Shown: positions 1-8,260 of the stretch, in pieces
How the letters are laid out: each line of letters begins with the position of its first letter
How positions within the stretch are numbered: the stretch's first letter is position 1
Assembly (NCBI RefSeq): GCF_006516965.1
Contig: NZ_VHLH01000006.1
Coordinates: 99,860 to 163,859 of the forward strand
Length of the DNA: 64,000 nt
Direction of reading: 5' to 3'
Source of the DNA: Pararhizobium mangrovi
GTDB taxonomy: Bacteria; Pseudomonadota; Alphaproteobacteria; Rhizobiales; Rhizobiaceae
Made by a program: the position numbers and the translations under genes
Notes under the pieces: model-generated
Databases searched by the model: none
What the model saw: the letters and a program-made list of their open reading frames with translations, nothing else
What the model was told of the DNA's origin: nothing

Positions 1-292
1 GACGCCGTTCACGGTCGCAAATTGCATGAACTCGATCTCCAGTCTCGGTTACCCGTTGCCGATCGGTGTTGTGGCACGGAACGACGTGCGTTTCGACCTG
101 GAAGATGCGCGTCGACCTTCCGGGTTCTGCGGTTTTCCGCATGGGCCAGCATGAAGGATCCGGGACAGAGGGAATGCAGTGGCTTTCACTTTGCGATAGA
201 CGGAACACGAGCAGATCGCGACGGATTCGCTTTGGTGCGAACGCAGCAAGCTGCGTCGTCGAAGAACAGGTAGGATCGGAGGAAGGCATTCC

Positions 293-346
293 ATGAAGTC
301 GTCATTGGCCATGAAGTCGGCACTGACCATGAAATCGGCACTGGGC
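293..346 (+). repeat. Three tandem 18-base repeats at the start of the binding-protein gene
   Basis: Three adjacent copies (293-310, 311-328, 329-346) each begin with ATG and encode MKS(S/A)L plus one residue. They lie inside the n-region of the signal peptide, so each copy offers an alternative in-frame start. Only the first has a good ribosome binding site at the usual distance. Slippage in such a repeat would lengthen or shorten the n-region without changing frame. Confidence 0.9.
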
Positions 347-1261
347 CTGATTGCGCTGGCGCTCGCAGCCGCGTTCGCCACGGGATCGAGCGCTCGGGCG
401 GCCGACAAGGTCACCGTCGGCGTCATCCCGATCGTCGACGTCGCCCCGATCTATCTCGGCAAGGAAAAGGGTTTCTTCGAAAAGCAGGGGATCGACCTCA
501 CGCTGCAGCTCGCACAGGGCGGGGCCGCGATCGTGCCGAGCGTCGTCAGCGGGCAGTACCAGTTCGGCTTTTCGAACATGACGTCGCTGATCGTCGCGCA
601 GTCGCGCGGGCTCGACTTCAAGGTCGTCGCGGCGGGGGATTCCTCGACCGGCAAGGCCGGCAAGGATTTCAGCGCCATCGTCGTGCCGAAGGACAGCACG
701 ATTTCCGGCGCCGGCGATCTCGCGGGCAAGACGGTCGCCGTGAACAACCTCAAGAATATCGGCGATACGACCGTGAAGGCGGCCATGCGCAAGGCCGGCG
801 GAGACCCTTCCGGCGTGAAGTTCGTGGAACTCGCCTTTCCCGACATGCCGGCGGCCGTCGCCAACGGTCGCGTCGATGCCGCCTGGGTCGTCGAACCGTT
901 CCTGACCATCACGCGCGATCAGGGGGCGAAGGTCGTTTCATGGAACCTAGTAGATACGGCGGATCGCCTGATGACCGCCGCCTACTTCACGACCGCCCGC
1001 TACGCGAAGAGCCATCCCGACATCGTCAAGCGCTTTACTGCGGCGATGAACCAGTCCCTGGACTACGCGCAGAACCACCGCGAGGAAGCACGCCGCGAAC
1101 TCCTTTCCTACACGCGGATCCCGAAGGACGTCGTCGACCGGATCACGCTCCCCGACTGGACGACGAAGATCAATCGCAAGTCCACGCAGACCCTGGCGGA
1201 CCTCGCGGTGAAGGACGGGCTCGTGAAGAAACGGCCCGATCTCGGTTCGCTTCTTCCCTGA
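293..1261 (+). CDS. ABC transporter periplasmic substrate-binding protein (SsuA/TauA/NMT1-like)
   Basis: A 322-residue periplasmic binding protein of an ABC importer. Residues 1-36 form a signal peptide ending in SARA; the mature part opens with KVTVGVIPIVDVAPIYLGK, typical of the NMT1/SsuA/THI5-like fold (the early 'IYLGKEKGFFEKQGI' segment is characteristic). The start at 293 follows a good ribosome site (GGAGGA, 9 bases upstream), but two more in-frame ATGs occur at 311 and 329 inside an 18-base tandem repeat. It heads an operon with two permeases and an ATPase. The family imports sulfonates, taurine, nitrate, or thiamine and flavin precursors; nothing in the sequence fixes the substrate. 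Family assignment is firm, substrate unknown. Confidence 0.88.
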   Translation: MKSSLAMKSALTMKSALGLIALALAAAFATGSSARAADKVTVGVIPIVDVAPIYLGKEKGFFEKQGIDLTLQLAQGGAAIVPSVVSGQYQFGFSNMTSLIVAQSRGLDFKVVAAGDSSTGKAGKDFSAIVVPKDSTISGAGDLAGKTVAVNNLKNIGDTTVKAAMRKAGGDPSGVKFVELAFPDMPAAVANGRVDAAWVVEPFLTITRDQGAKVVSWNLVDTADRLMTAAYFTTARYAKSHPDIVKRFTAAMNQSLDYAQNHREEARRELLSYTRIPKDVVDRITLPDWTTKINRKSTQTLADLAVKDGLVKKRPDLGSLLP

Positions 1262-1265
1262 CCCC

Positions 1266-2072
1266 ATGCGCGGCGCAATGTTCGTGCAGGCATACGGCGA
1301 TGCGGCACGAGGTCTGATCGGCCTCGCGGTGTTCGCAGCCGTCCTCGAACTATTGCCGCGTATCGGCGTCGTGTCGCACGTCTACTTTCCGCCGATCAGC
1401 GCGATCGTCGTCGCACTCGTGCACGAAGCGGGCCGCGCTGCGTTCTGGGTATCGCTGTTTCTCACGCTTCGAAGCTGGGCGGTCGGCCTTGCCATCGCGG
1501 TGATCGCCGGCACCGGGGTCGGTCTGTTTATCGGCAGCTTTGAAACGCTGCGGCGCCTGACCGCCTCGACCATCGAGTTGCTCAGACCGATCCCCTCTGT
1601 CGCGCTCATTCCGCTGGTGGTGCTTCTTTACGGCAGCACGATCCGCTCGACGCTGGTACTCGTCGTCTATGCTTCGGTGTGGCAGGTTCTCATCCAGGTC
1701 CTATATGGTGTGCAGGATGTCGACCCGGTTGCACGACAGACCGCCGTTTCCTTCCGGTTCGGCCGATGGGGCCAACTGCGCCATGTCGTGTGGCCAACGA
1801 CCCTGCCCTACCTGATGACCGGCATTCGCCTCGCCGCCGCCGTCGCGCTCATCCTCACCATTACGAGCGAACTCATCATCGGTGCGCCCGGCCTCGGCAA
1901 GCAGATCGCGCTTGCGCAAAGTGGTGGCGCGGTGGCGACGATGTACGCCTACGTCCTCGTGACGGGACTGATCGGCGTCGCCGTCAACCTCGTCGCACGC
2001 GTGCTCGAGCGTCGCGTGATGCATTGGCATCCCTCCGTGCGCCCATCCATGCATCGGGCGCGAACGCCATGA
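1266..2072 (+). CDS. ABC transporter permease (SsuC/TauC/NrtB type), first of two
   Basis: A 268-residue inner-membrane permease with about six hydrophobic segments. The cytoplasmic coupling loop that contacts the ATPase is visible around residues 155-185 (VDPVARQTAVSFRFGRWGQ, followed by WPTTLPY). The start lies 4 bases after the binding-protein stop, and the end overlaps the next permease start (ATGA at 2069-2072), so the genes are translationally coupled. Two non-identical permeases in one operon suggest a heteromeric channel, whereas most SsuC/TauC systems use a homodimer. Family certain, substrate unknown. Confidence 0.88.
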   Translation: MRGAMFVQAYGDAARGLIGLAVFAAVLELLPRIGVVSHVYFPPISAIVVALVHEAGRAAFWVSLFLTLRSWAVGLAIAVIAGTGVGLFIGSFETLRRLTASTIELLRPIPSVALIPLVVLLYGSTIRSTLVLVVYASVWQVLIQVLYGVQDVDPVARQTAVSFRFGRWGQLRHVVWPTTLPYLMTGIRLAAAVALILTITSELIIGAPGLGKQIALAQSGGAVATMYAYVLVTGLIGVAVNLVARVLERRVMHWHPSVRPSMHRARTP

Positions 2073-2845
2073 GGGTGCTCTCCCGGTTTCTCTATGCCGT
2101 CGCGCTTCCTTGTTTGCTGGCGCTCGGCTGGTGGTTCGCCAGCCGCGGGAGCCAGAACTTTTTCTTTCCGCCACTATCCGGCATTCTCTCCGCCTTTGCC
2201 GATGTATGGTTTTCCGCCAAGATCGTTGAGGACGTGCTGCCGAGTGTTCTTCGCCTTGCTTCGGGATATCTGATCGCGGCCGGCATGGGGCTTGCGCTCG
2301 GTGTTCCGATCGGGCTTTCCACGCGGCTCAGGGCCTATGTAGAGCCAGTGCTCGAATTCCTGCGTGCAATCCCGCCACCGGTGCTCGTGCCCATCCTCAT
2401 CCTCTTTGCGGGGATCGGCACGACGATGAAGCTCATGGTCATCGTCTCCGGTTGCCTCTGGCCGGTTCTCCTGAACACAATCGAGGGCGTGCGCGGCCTC
2501 GACGAAACGCTCGGTGCCACCACGCGCGCCTATCGCTTCACGCGGCGCGGAAGGCTCGTGCACTTCATCCTGCCGGGAGCGGCTCCGCTGATCTTTGCGG
2601 GGCTGCGTCAGTCGCTTTCGATCGGCATCATTCTCATGGTCATCAGCGAGATGTTCGCCGCCTCGAACGGCATCGGTTTCACCATCGTGCAGTTCCAGCG
2701 TTCCTTCGCCATCCCCGAAATGTGGAGCGGCATCATCCTGCTCGGTCTCGTCGGCTTTATCTTCGCGTCCGTTCTCGGCTTCGTGGAACGGCGTGTGCTG
2801 CACTGGTATTTCGGACTGCGCGCCGCCGAGAGAAACGATACCTGA
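2069..2845 (+). CDS. ABC transporter permease (SsuC/TauC/NrtB type), second of two
   Basis: A 258-residue inner-membrane permease. I chose the ATG at 2069 because it overlaps the preceding stop (ATGA) and is followed directly by a hydrophobic N-terminus (MRVLSRFLYAVALPCLLAL). Longer frames upstream run through the first permease and are not credible. The coupling loop is LDETLGATTRAYRFTRRGR followed by LPGAAPL. It is related to but clearly different from the first permease, and probably pairs with it to form the transport channel energised by the ATPase that follows. Confidence 0.88.
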   Translation: MRVLSRFLYAVALPCLLALGWWFASRGSQNFFFPPLSGILSAFADVWFSAKIVEDVLPSVLRLASGYLIAAGMGLALGVPIGLSTRLRAYVEPVLEFLRAIPPPVLVPILILFAGIGTTMKLMVIVSGCLWPVLLNTIEGVRGLDETLGATTRAYRFTRRGRLVHFILPGAAPLIFAGLRQSLSIGIILMVISEMFAASNGIGFTIVQFQRSFAIPEMWSGIILLGLVGFIFASVLGFVERRVLHWYFGLRAAERNDT

Positions 2846-2849
2846 TCCG

Positions 2850-3668
2850 ATGATAGAAGATCGCAACGCGGCCACGGCGCAAGGCCGACCGACGCTTCTC
2901 GACGTCGACGCGGTAAAGATGGTCTATTCGAGCGCGCACCGTACCGTCGAGGCCCTGGGCGGCGTGCGCTTTACCGTCGGCGACGGCGAGTTCGTGTGCA
3001 TCGTCGGCCCTTCGGGTGCGGGCAAGACGACGCTGCTCAAATGCATCTCGGGCCTTTTGAGGCCGACCGGCGGCACGGTCCGCCTCGAAGGGACGGAAGT
3101 GAAGGCGCCTCCGCAAGCCATGGCGCTGGTCTTTCAGGACTATGCGCGCAGTCTCTTTCCCTGGATGACCGTCGAAGCCAATGTCGAGCTGCCGTTAAAA
3201 CAGGCCGGCATGGCGCGCAGGCAGCGCCGCGACCTGATCTCTTCGGCCCTTGCGGATGTCGGGCTTACCGATGTCGGCTCGGCCTATCCATGGCAGCTTT
3301 CCGGCGGCATGCAGCAACGTGTCGCGATCGCCCGCGCCATCGCCTATCGTCCGCGCATTCTGGTAATGGACGAGCCCTTCGCCGCCGTCGATGCGCAGAC
3401 GCGCGCCGACCTGGAGGACCTCGTGCGCGACCTCTGGCACAAGCTCGGCGTCACGGTCCTTTTCGTCACGCACGACATCGACGAGGCGATCTATCTCGGA
3501 GAGCGGGTGCTTGCGCTGTCCGCATCGCCGACCGTCGTGATGGACGACATCGCGATCGATCTGCCGGACGCCCGCGACCAGATCGGAACACGGTCACTTT
3601 CCCGCTTCGGCGAACTGCGAAAGGAACTTTACGGACAGATCCAGCGTGCGCGGCATACGAGCGGCTAG
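2850..3668 (+). CDS. ABC transporter ATP-binding protein (SsuB/TauB/NrtD type)
   Basis: A 272-residue ATPase that powers the two permeases from the cytoplasmic face. All motifs are present: Walker A GPSGAGKTT, Q-loop VFQDYARSLFPW, signature [17 protein letters not shown], Walker B ILVMDEPFAAVD and the switch histidine in VTHDID. The ATG at 2850 starts 4 bases after the permease stop; in-frame sequence upstream overlaps the permease and is spurious. Last gene of the importer operon; it converges on the photosynthesis operon that ends at 3805. Confidence 0.92.
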   Translation: MIEDRNAATAQGRPTLLDVDAVKMVYSSAHRTVEALGGVRFTVGDGEFVCIVGPSGAGKTTLLKCISGLLRPTGGTVRLEGTEVKAPPQAMALVFQDYARSLFPWMTVEANVELPLKQAGMARRQRRDLISSALADVGLTDVGSAYPWQLSGGMQQRVAIARAIAYRPRILVMDEPFAAVDAQTRADLEDLVRDLWHKLGVTVLFVTHDIDEAIYLGERVLALSASPTVVMDDIAIDLPDARDQIGTRSLSRFGELRKELYGQIQRARHTSG

Positions 3669-3754
3669 AACGATCCATCCGCTACGAAACAGCCCCGACG
3701 GACGCGGAGCCAGGACTTTCTGTCTCCGCTACCGCGACCAATTCGGCGCAATGC

Positions 3755-3773
3755 AACGCCCTCCCAAGGCGTT
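3755..3773. terminator. Short hairpin between convergent operons
   Basis: AACGCC-N7-GGCGTT forms a 6-pair stem in the 136-base gap between the convergent ABC-importer and photosynthesis operons. No T-run follows on either strand, so it is at best a weak or factor-dependent stop. Confidence 0.3.
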
Positions 3774-3804
3774 CGCCCTCCGTCTCGTACTCGCGACGCC
3801 GGGG

Positions 3805-5688
3805 TTATCCGGCGAACGCGGGACGGCCGGCGGCATCGTCCGCCCGTCTGGCACGCTCTTCGGACGCTCCCGAAAGCGTTTCGAACGCCGTTTCCAGGGC
3901 GGGCTTGTCGAGGTCGCTGCCGATCGCCATCACGCGCGGCGTTTCGGCCGGCTTTGCGGCAAACGCGGTCACCGAGATGTGCCCACCGGCAATATCGAAG
4001 CGCAGCCAACCCGTTTGCGCCGGAACGAGACCCTTCATGCGCTCGATGGTGCCGAACGTCCCGCCCTTCGCGTCTTCCAGAAGCCGGCGCAGCTCGGTCG
4101 GATCGATCGTGCCGTTGGTCCGCATCGCCCACGACTGGAGACCCAGCTCGTCCTCGTGCTGGTGATGCGCTTCGGGCCCATCCGCCGCCCCATGCTCGTG
4201 ATGATGGTCGTGGGCATGCGCGTGACCGTGACGGTGCGTCGATGTCTCGGCATGCGCCGGTGCGTGCCCGGCATGATGTGCGGAAGAAGCATGCGGATCT
4301 TCCGCCTTCTCCTGCGGCTGCCAGACCTCGGCAATGGCGATGTCGGAGAACGCCCCTTCCGAGAGCATGCCATAGCGCGCGGCGATCGTGCGCGCGTCCG
4401 GATTGAGCGAGGCCAGCGTGTCGCGCACCAGATCGAGTTCCACCTTGGAAACGAGATCGGTCTTGTTGAGAATGAAGACCGGCGTGAGTGCCGCCTGCAT
4501 CGTGAAGTACTCCGGCATGCGCGCATAGTCGCGCATGAAGGCGCCGGCATCGATGACGGTCAGGAGGCGCAGGCTTCGAACGAGCGGTTCGAGGTCCTTC
4601 TGATGGATGACGCGCAGAAGCGAGGCGACGTCGGCGACGCCGCTCGGCTCGATCAGCACGCGGTCGGGCTTCATCTTCGCCACGACTTCCTTGAGCTGTG
4701 CGGAGAGATCGCTGCGCAGCGAGCAGCAGATGCAGCCGTTCGGCAGTTCCACCACGTCCGCGCCGCTGTCGCCGAGCACGGTGGCATCGACGCCAAGTTC
4801 ACCGAAATCGTTGACGAGCACGACGGTCTTCTGTGCCGGATCGGCGTCGGCCAGCATGCGCTTCAGCGTCGTCGTCTTGCCGGCACCGAGGAAGCCGACG
4901 ACGATGTCCGCCTCGAAGGGCTTGCGTTCGCCGCGCGACTTCAGCGCCGGCTCCCAGATGCGGCCCGCCGGCATCGGCAGAACGAGCATCCAGTGCTCGA
5001 GAATGGCGAGTGCCATCAGCACCGTCAGGAAGGTATAGCCGGCCTGCTCGTAGGCGCTTGCATCCGACGAGAACGCCGCGACGGCGAGAAGCACCGTGAT
5101 GACCGTCGAGATGGTGACGGAGAACGGGAAGAGCAGGTTCATCGAGCGCTTCGTGAGGAAGCTCTTAAGGAACGTCAGGTGCTCCGGCAGGAACTCCTCG
5201 TTCAGGTTGCGCACGCCGAAGAAGACGTTGAGCTTGGCGCTCTGGTGCATCCACCACAAGACCATGAAGGTCCAAAGCCCGATATGGTTTGCCCCATGCC
5301 ACGTCAGCCAGAAGACGGCCGCGGCCGCGGCGATGATCGCGAGCTCGTGGTAGAGCGACGTCTGGACCGCGTGGCCGAAATGGCGCCATCCGCGGCAGGT
5401 TTCCGGACACGGCTCGTTCCGCGGGCCGGTGACGTAGCCCATGTAGAAGCTCATCTCCTGCCAGCCCCAGGCGAGAAGACCCCAGGTGAAGGCAAGATAG
5501 ACGCCGGTGATCGAGGTGTCGTGCGCGGAGCTATGAAGCCCCCACAGCGAGATCGCGAAGACGATCGTCGCGCCGATCATCGACCATTTGAAGGTCGAAC
5601 GCGGCAGGCCGTCGAGATAGATGATGACGACGGTGGACGCCCACCAGACGACGAGCGCATAGAGCGCGGGCAGGAGATAGGTGCTCAT
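3805..5688 (-). CDS. puhE: PuhE (DUF3623) photosynthetic complex assembly protein fused to a CobW/COG0523 metallochaperone GTPase
   Basis: A 627-residue two-part protein. Residues 1-250 match PuhE, the membrane protein (several hydrophobic segments, conserved 'CRGWRHFGHA' and 'GVRNLNEEFLP') needed for reaction-centre assembly and normally about 270 residues long. Residues 258-605 are a complete CobW/P47K GTPase: Walker A GFLGAGKT (265-272), metal-binding GCICC (C319, C321, C322), EPSG (347-350), NKTD (408-411), then a histidine-rich stretch (17 His in 466-511) and the CobW C-terminal domain (from about 525). The frame is uninterrupted. It starts 15 bases after acsF in the same operon. COG0523 proteins deliver Zn, Co or Fe to client enzymes. 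Fused here, the GTPase would sit on the membrane beside the assembling photosystem. Each half is certain; the joint role is inference. Confidence 0.93.
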   Translation of the reverse strand: MSTYLLPALYALVVWWASTVVIIYLDGLPRSTFKWSMIGATIVFAISLWGLHSSAHDTSITGVYLAFTWGLLAWGWQEMSFYMGYVTGPRNEPCPETCRGWRHFGHAVQTSLYHELAIIAAAAAVFWLTWHGANHIGLWTFMVLWWMHQSAKLNVFFGVRNLNEEFLPEHLTFLKSFLTKRSMNLLFPFSVTISTVITVLLAVAAFSSDASAYEQAGYTFLTVLMALAILEHWMLVLPMPAGRIWEPALKSRGERKPFEADIVVGFLGAGKTTTLKRMLADADPAQKTVVLVNDFGELGVDATVLGDSGADVVELPNGCICCSLRSDLSAQLKEVVAKMKPDRVLIEPSGVADVASLLRVIHQKDLEPLVRSLRLLTVIDAGAFMRDYARMPEYFTMQAALTPVFILNKTDLVSKVELDLVRDTLASLNPDARTIAARYGMLSEGAFSDIAIAEVWQPQEKAEDPHASSAHHAGHAPAHAETSTHRHGHAHAHDHHHEHGAADGPEAHHQHEDELGLQSWAMRTNGTIDPTELRRLLEDAKGGTFGTIERMKGLVPAQTGWLRFDIAGGHISVTAFAAKPAETPRVMAIGSDLDKPALETAFETLSGASEERARRADDAAGRPAFAG

Positions 5689-5703
5689 CGGGCGAAGCCT
5701 CGC

Positions 5704-6810
5704 TTACCAGGCCGGCTGCAGCCGGCTCTCCTTGGGTATCTCGTTGCGACCGGCGGGAAGCACGTAGAGACGGGCGAAGGTCGCAGCCGCCATCGCCCTG
5801 CCCTTCAGCTTCGTCGCCATGCCGGCGAACCCGCCCTTCTCTTCCCCGGCACGGATCGTCGCGTTCGCGACGCACAGCCGGTCGAGGCCGCGGCGGAAGC
5901 GCGGATCGTCGAGCGGCAGGGTCAGCGGGAAAACCTGGCGCGAGATCTCGGTCGTGATCCGAAAGACGGTGTGATCGTACTCCGTCGGATCGATCCCGAG
6001 CGCCTTATGGAAATACGGCCGGTCGTGGTCGCGCACATACATCGTCGCGAAGACGGCGAGCAGGAAGAAGCGCACCCAAAGCTTGTTGCGACCCTTGAGC
6101 ACGCGGTCGTCGGCACGCATCAGCAGCGAGAACGCCTCGCCATGGCGGAACTCGTCGTTACACCAAAGCTCGAACCATTTGAAGATCGGGTGGAAGCGCC
6201 GCTCGGGATGCTTCTCCAAATGGCGATAGATCGTGATGTAGCGCGCGTAGCCGATCTTTTCGGAAAGATAGGTCGCGTAGAAGATGAACTTCGGCTGGAA
6301 AAAGGTGTATTTCTTCGTCTTCGTCAGGAAGCCGAGATTGACGCCGATGCCGAAATCCTTGAGCGCGTCGTTGATGAAGCCGGAATGGCGCGCCTCGTCG
6401 CGGCTCATATAGGTGAAGAGCTCGCAGATATCGGGGTTCGTGCCGCGCCGCTTCATCTCCTTGTAGAGCACGCAGCCGGAAAATTCCGCCGTCAGCGAGG
6501 AGACGAGAAAATCGACGAACTCCTTGCGCAGGCCGGGCTCCAGATCGTCGAGATCACCGACGTCCCACGCGTCGCCGCGCTTGAAGTGGCCCCGGTTCGG
6601 GTCTTCCTTCAACTCGGCGATCAGCTTGTCCCACTCGCCGCGCACGGGCGAGACATCGATCGCGTCGAGCTTGTCGAAATCGGTCGTGTAGAAGCGCGGC
6701 GAAAGCAGCGTGTTTTCCTGCGCCATGCTGGTCGTATCGGCGCCGGTGACCTGCGCGTTGGCGTCGGTCTCGCTCACCGCTTCAGCGCGCGGGTCGGGAT
6801 GGACGTTCAT
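5704..6810 (-). CDS. acsF: Mg-protoporphyrin IX monomethyl ester (oxidative) cyclase, aerobic
   Basis: A 368-residue diiron cyclase that forms the isocyclic ring E of bacteriochlorophyll with O2. Diiron ligand motifs are visible as DEARHSGF and DEFRHGEAF, with a further glutamate in LTAEFSGC. I chose the ATG at 6808-6810 ([12 protein letters not shown]): it overlaps the stop of the upstream small gene by 4 bases, and the longer in-frame N-terminus reads through that gene. This enzyme needs oxygen; the radical-SAM BchE alternative is not in the window, so chlorophyll synthesis here should work aerobically. The adjacent metal-chaperone fusion makes iron delivery to this enzyme a possibility. 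Confidence 0.95.
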   Translation of the reverse strand: MNVHPDPRAEAVSETDANAQVTGADTTSMAQENTLLSPRFYTTDFDKLDAIDVSPVRGEWDKLIAELKEDPNRGHFKRGDAWDVGDLDDLEPGLRKEFVDFLVSSLTAEFSGCVLYKEMKRRGTNPDICELFTYMSRDEARHSGFINDALKDFGIGVNLGFLTKTKKYTFFQPKFIFYATYLSEKIGYARYITIYRHLEKHPERRFHPIFKWFELWCNDEFRHGEAFSLLMRADDRVLKGRNKLWVRFFLLAVFATMYVRDHDRPYFHKALGIDPTEYDHTVFRITTEISRQVFPLTLPLDDPRFRRGLDRLCVANATIRAGEEKGGFAGMATKLKGRAMAAATFARLYVLPAGRNEIPKESRLQPAW

Positions 6811-7109
6811 CGTGCTGCTCCTTCCGAGAAGCTGAACTCGCACAGTTCCATGAATTCGAAATCGCCGGTAAGCCGCGTCCACAGCCGCTCGATCGCGCCG
6901 GCCCGCTGGATGGAAGCATTGCGCCGGAACGTCGCGCACTCGCCATAGGGCACCTCGATCGGCGCGCCGTCGACCGTGACCTCGTCACCGGGATGAATGG
7001 TGATGCCACCGTCGAGGCGAAGATGCGCATGCAGGCTGTCGAAGGTGTTCTCCACCTCGACCGTGCACGGCACCTCAATGCGTTCGCCCTTCAGGAGACC
7101 GAGACCCAT
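6807..7109 (-). CDS. Conserved small photosynthesis-cluster protein of unknown function (100 aa)
   Basis: A 100-residue soluble-looking protein, starting [15 protein letters not shown] and ending near [12 protein letters not shown]. It has a clear ribosome site (AAAGGA) and lies 3 bases after puhC, overlapping acsF by 4 bases. As I recall, a similar small open frame sits at this puhC-acsF position in other alphaproteobacterial photosynthesis clusters, which would argue for a real role in pigment or complex assembly. No catalytic motif, membrane segment or cofactor site is visible; the alternating short hydrophobic stretches suggest a small beta-rich domain. Real gene: confident. Function: not known to me. 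Confidence 0.8.
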   Translation of the reverse strand: MGLGLLKGERIEVPCTVEVENTFDSLHAHLRLDGGITIHPGDEVTVDGAPIEVPYGECATFRRNASIQRAGAIERLWTRLTGDFEFMELCEFSFSEGAAR

Positions 7110-7112
7110 TCG

Positions 7113-7586
7113 CTATCCTTTCCCGCCGGCCAGAAAGCCGGCAAACGCCCGGGCGTTGGCCGAGCCGAACGCGCGGAGATCGAGCCGATCGCCCGTCGCG
7201 GTGTCGACGAGCCAGACGATGCCGTCCGTCGAACGCTCGACCCGGTACGGGGCATCGGCTGGCGCACCCTTCTTCATCCGGTTGCGCTCGAGCCCGCGCA
7301 GCGCTTCGCGCACGAAGGAACTGCCGCGCGGCGACACTTTGGCAACGACTGCGCCGCTTCCCGCGTCCATCACCGTAACCCCCTCGCCATTGTAGGAAAA
7401 GGTCACCGTGTGCGCCTTTTCGATGACGGGCGGATCCATCCGCGCCATGCCGATGCCGGTATACCGCGTGAAAGCGATCGAGACGATGGTGACGACGATC
7501 AGGGCCGCGGCGGAAAGAAGCAGCCACGGTGGCAGCGGACGTTCGGGGTCCGGCCCCACGATGAAGGCCGTCTTCATGTCGCGCAT
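7113..7586 (-). CDS. puhC: PuhC photosynthetic complex assembly protein
   Basis: A 157-residue protein with one N-terminal membrane segment (about residues 22-42 of LLLSAAALIVVTIVSIAF) and a periplasmic domain. It is the PuhC family, needed for reaction-centre/LH1 assembly. I prefer the ATG at 7586 (MRDMKTAF), which has AAGGGA upstream; the frame also opens at a TTG at 7604 and an ATG at 7577. The short GPDPERPLPPW stretch before the membrane helix and the C-terminal GSANARAFAGFL agree with the family as I know it. Between puhB and the small conserved gene, with 2-3 base gaps. Confidence 0.88.
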   Translation of the reverse strand: MRDMKTAFIVGPDPERPLPPWLLLSAAALIVVTIVSIAFTRYTGIGMARMDPPVIEKAHTVTFSYNGEGVTVMDAGSGAVVAKVSPRGSSFVREALRGLERNRMKKGAPADAPYRVERSTDGIVWLVDTATGDRLDLRAFGSANARAFAGFLAGGKG

Positions 7587-7606
7587 GGCTCGCTTCCCTT
7601 CCAACC

Positions 7607-8260
7607 TCAGGCCGCCTCGGCGGTATCGCGACGGGCCGGCTCACCGAGCCATGCCGTACCGCGCGCGTCGGACGACGATGGACCCTCGCGGGCTTCGATG
7701 GCAACCTGCTTCAACGCCTCGGCAGCCTCCGCCGCATCGGGGAGATTGCGAAGGGCCGGATTGGCCCGCAGGAAGCGCCACGGACGCACGTTCGGCCAGA
7801 GCTTCCAATAGGCGAGCACCCGGTTCGCCGGCATCTCCAGCGTCACGTCGCCCGTCGAGCCGCGCTTGGCGAACCGGGCGCCTTCGATCTCTTCCACCGG
7901 CAGATTGACCATCGCCGGCAGCGCAATGCCGTAGCGCATAACCACGCGTCTCGTGGTGATCGTGTATTCCGTCGTCCGCACCATGAGGATGGCGATGACG
8001 ACGAGCAGCGCGATGCCCGCGACCGCCGGCAGGAGCACGTTCGCCGCGTTGACGAACGCGACGCCGAGCGTACCCGTATCGTTCAACCCGGCGGCGAACC
8101 GCCAGATGCAGAAGATCGCGAACCAGGCGAGAACGAGACGCACATGCAGGATGTTGCGCAGGACGGCGGTCCGCTTCGGCCGGCCCTGCCAAACGATGCG
8201 TTCGCCCGGCGGAAGGTCGGTCTGATCGAGATGATCGGGAAAGCTCGCGAAATCGTTCAT
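7607..8260 (-). CDS. puhB: PuhB reaction-centre assembly protein
   Basis: A 217-residue inner-membrane protein with a bPH2-like (YdbT-type) domain: LPPGERIVWQGRP near residue 20, then about three hydrophobic segments, then the TTEYTITTRRVVMRYG signature of the PH-like fold. PuhB is an assembly factor for the reaction centre and binds the H subunit region in Rhodobacter. It overlaps the puhA stop by 4 bases (ATGA), so the two are coupled. The C-terminal 40 residues are polar and variable. Confidence 0.9.
   Translation of the reverse strand: MNDFASFPDHLDQTDLPPGERIVWQGRPKRTAVLRNILHVRLVLAWFAIFCIWRFAAGLNDTGTLGVAFVNAANVLLPAVAGIALLVVIAILMVRTTEYTITTRRVVMRYGIALPAMVNLPVEEIEGARFAKRGSTGDVTLEMPANRVLAYWKLWPNVRPWRFLRANPALRNLPDAAEAAEALKQVAIEAREGPSSSDARGTAWLGEPARRDTAEAA

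Noticed and set aside
22..273. Short + strand open frame at the left edge
   Set aside because: No recognisable domain and overlapping frames on both strands of equal quality.
1..292. Possible thiamine or cobalamin riboswitch before the ABC importer
   Set aside because: The AGTGGC and GGGAA fragments are not arranged as a known aptamer; nothing conserved could be folded by eye.
3646..6948. A 1100-codon open frame on the + strand across puhE and acsF
   Set aside because: It is antisense to two recognised genes; high GC makes long antisense frames common here. No domain or credible start.
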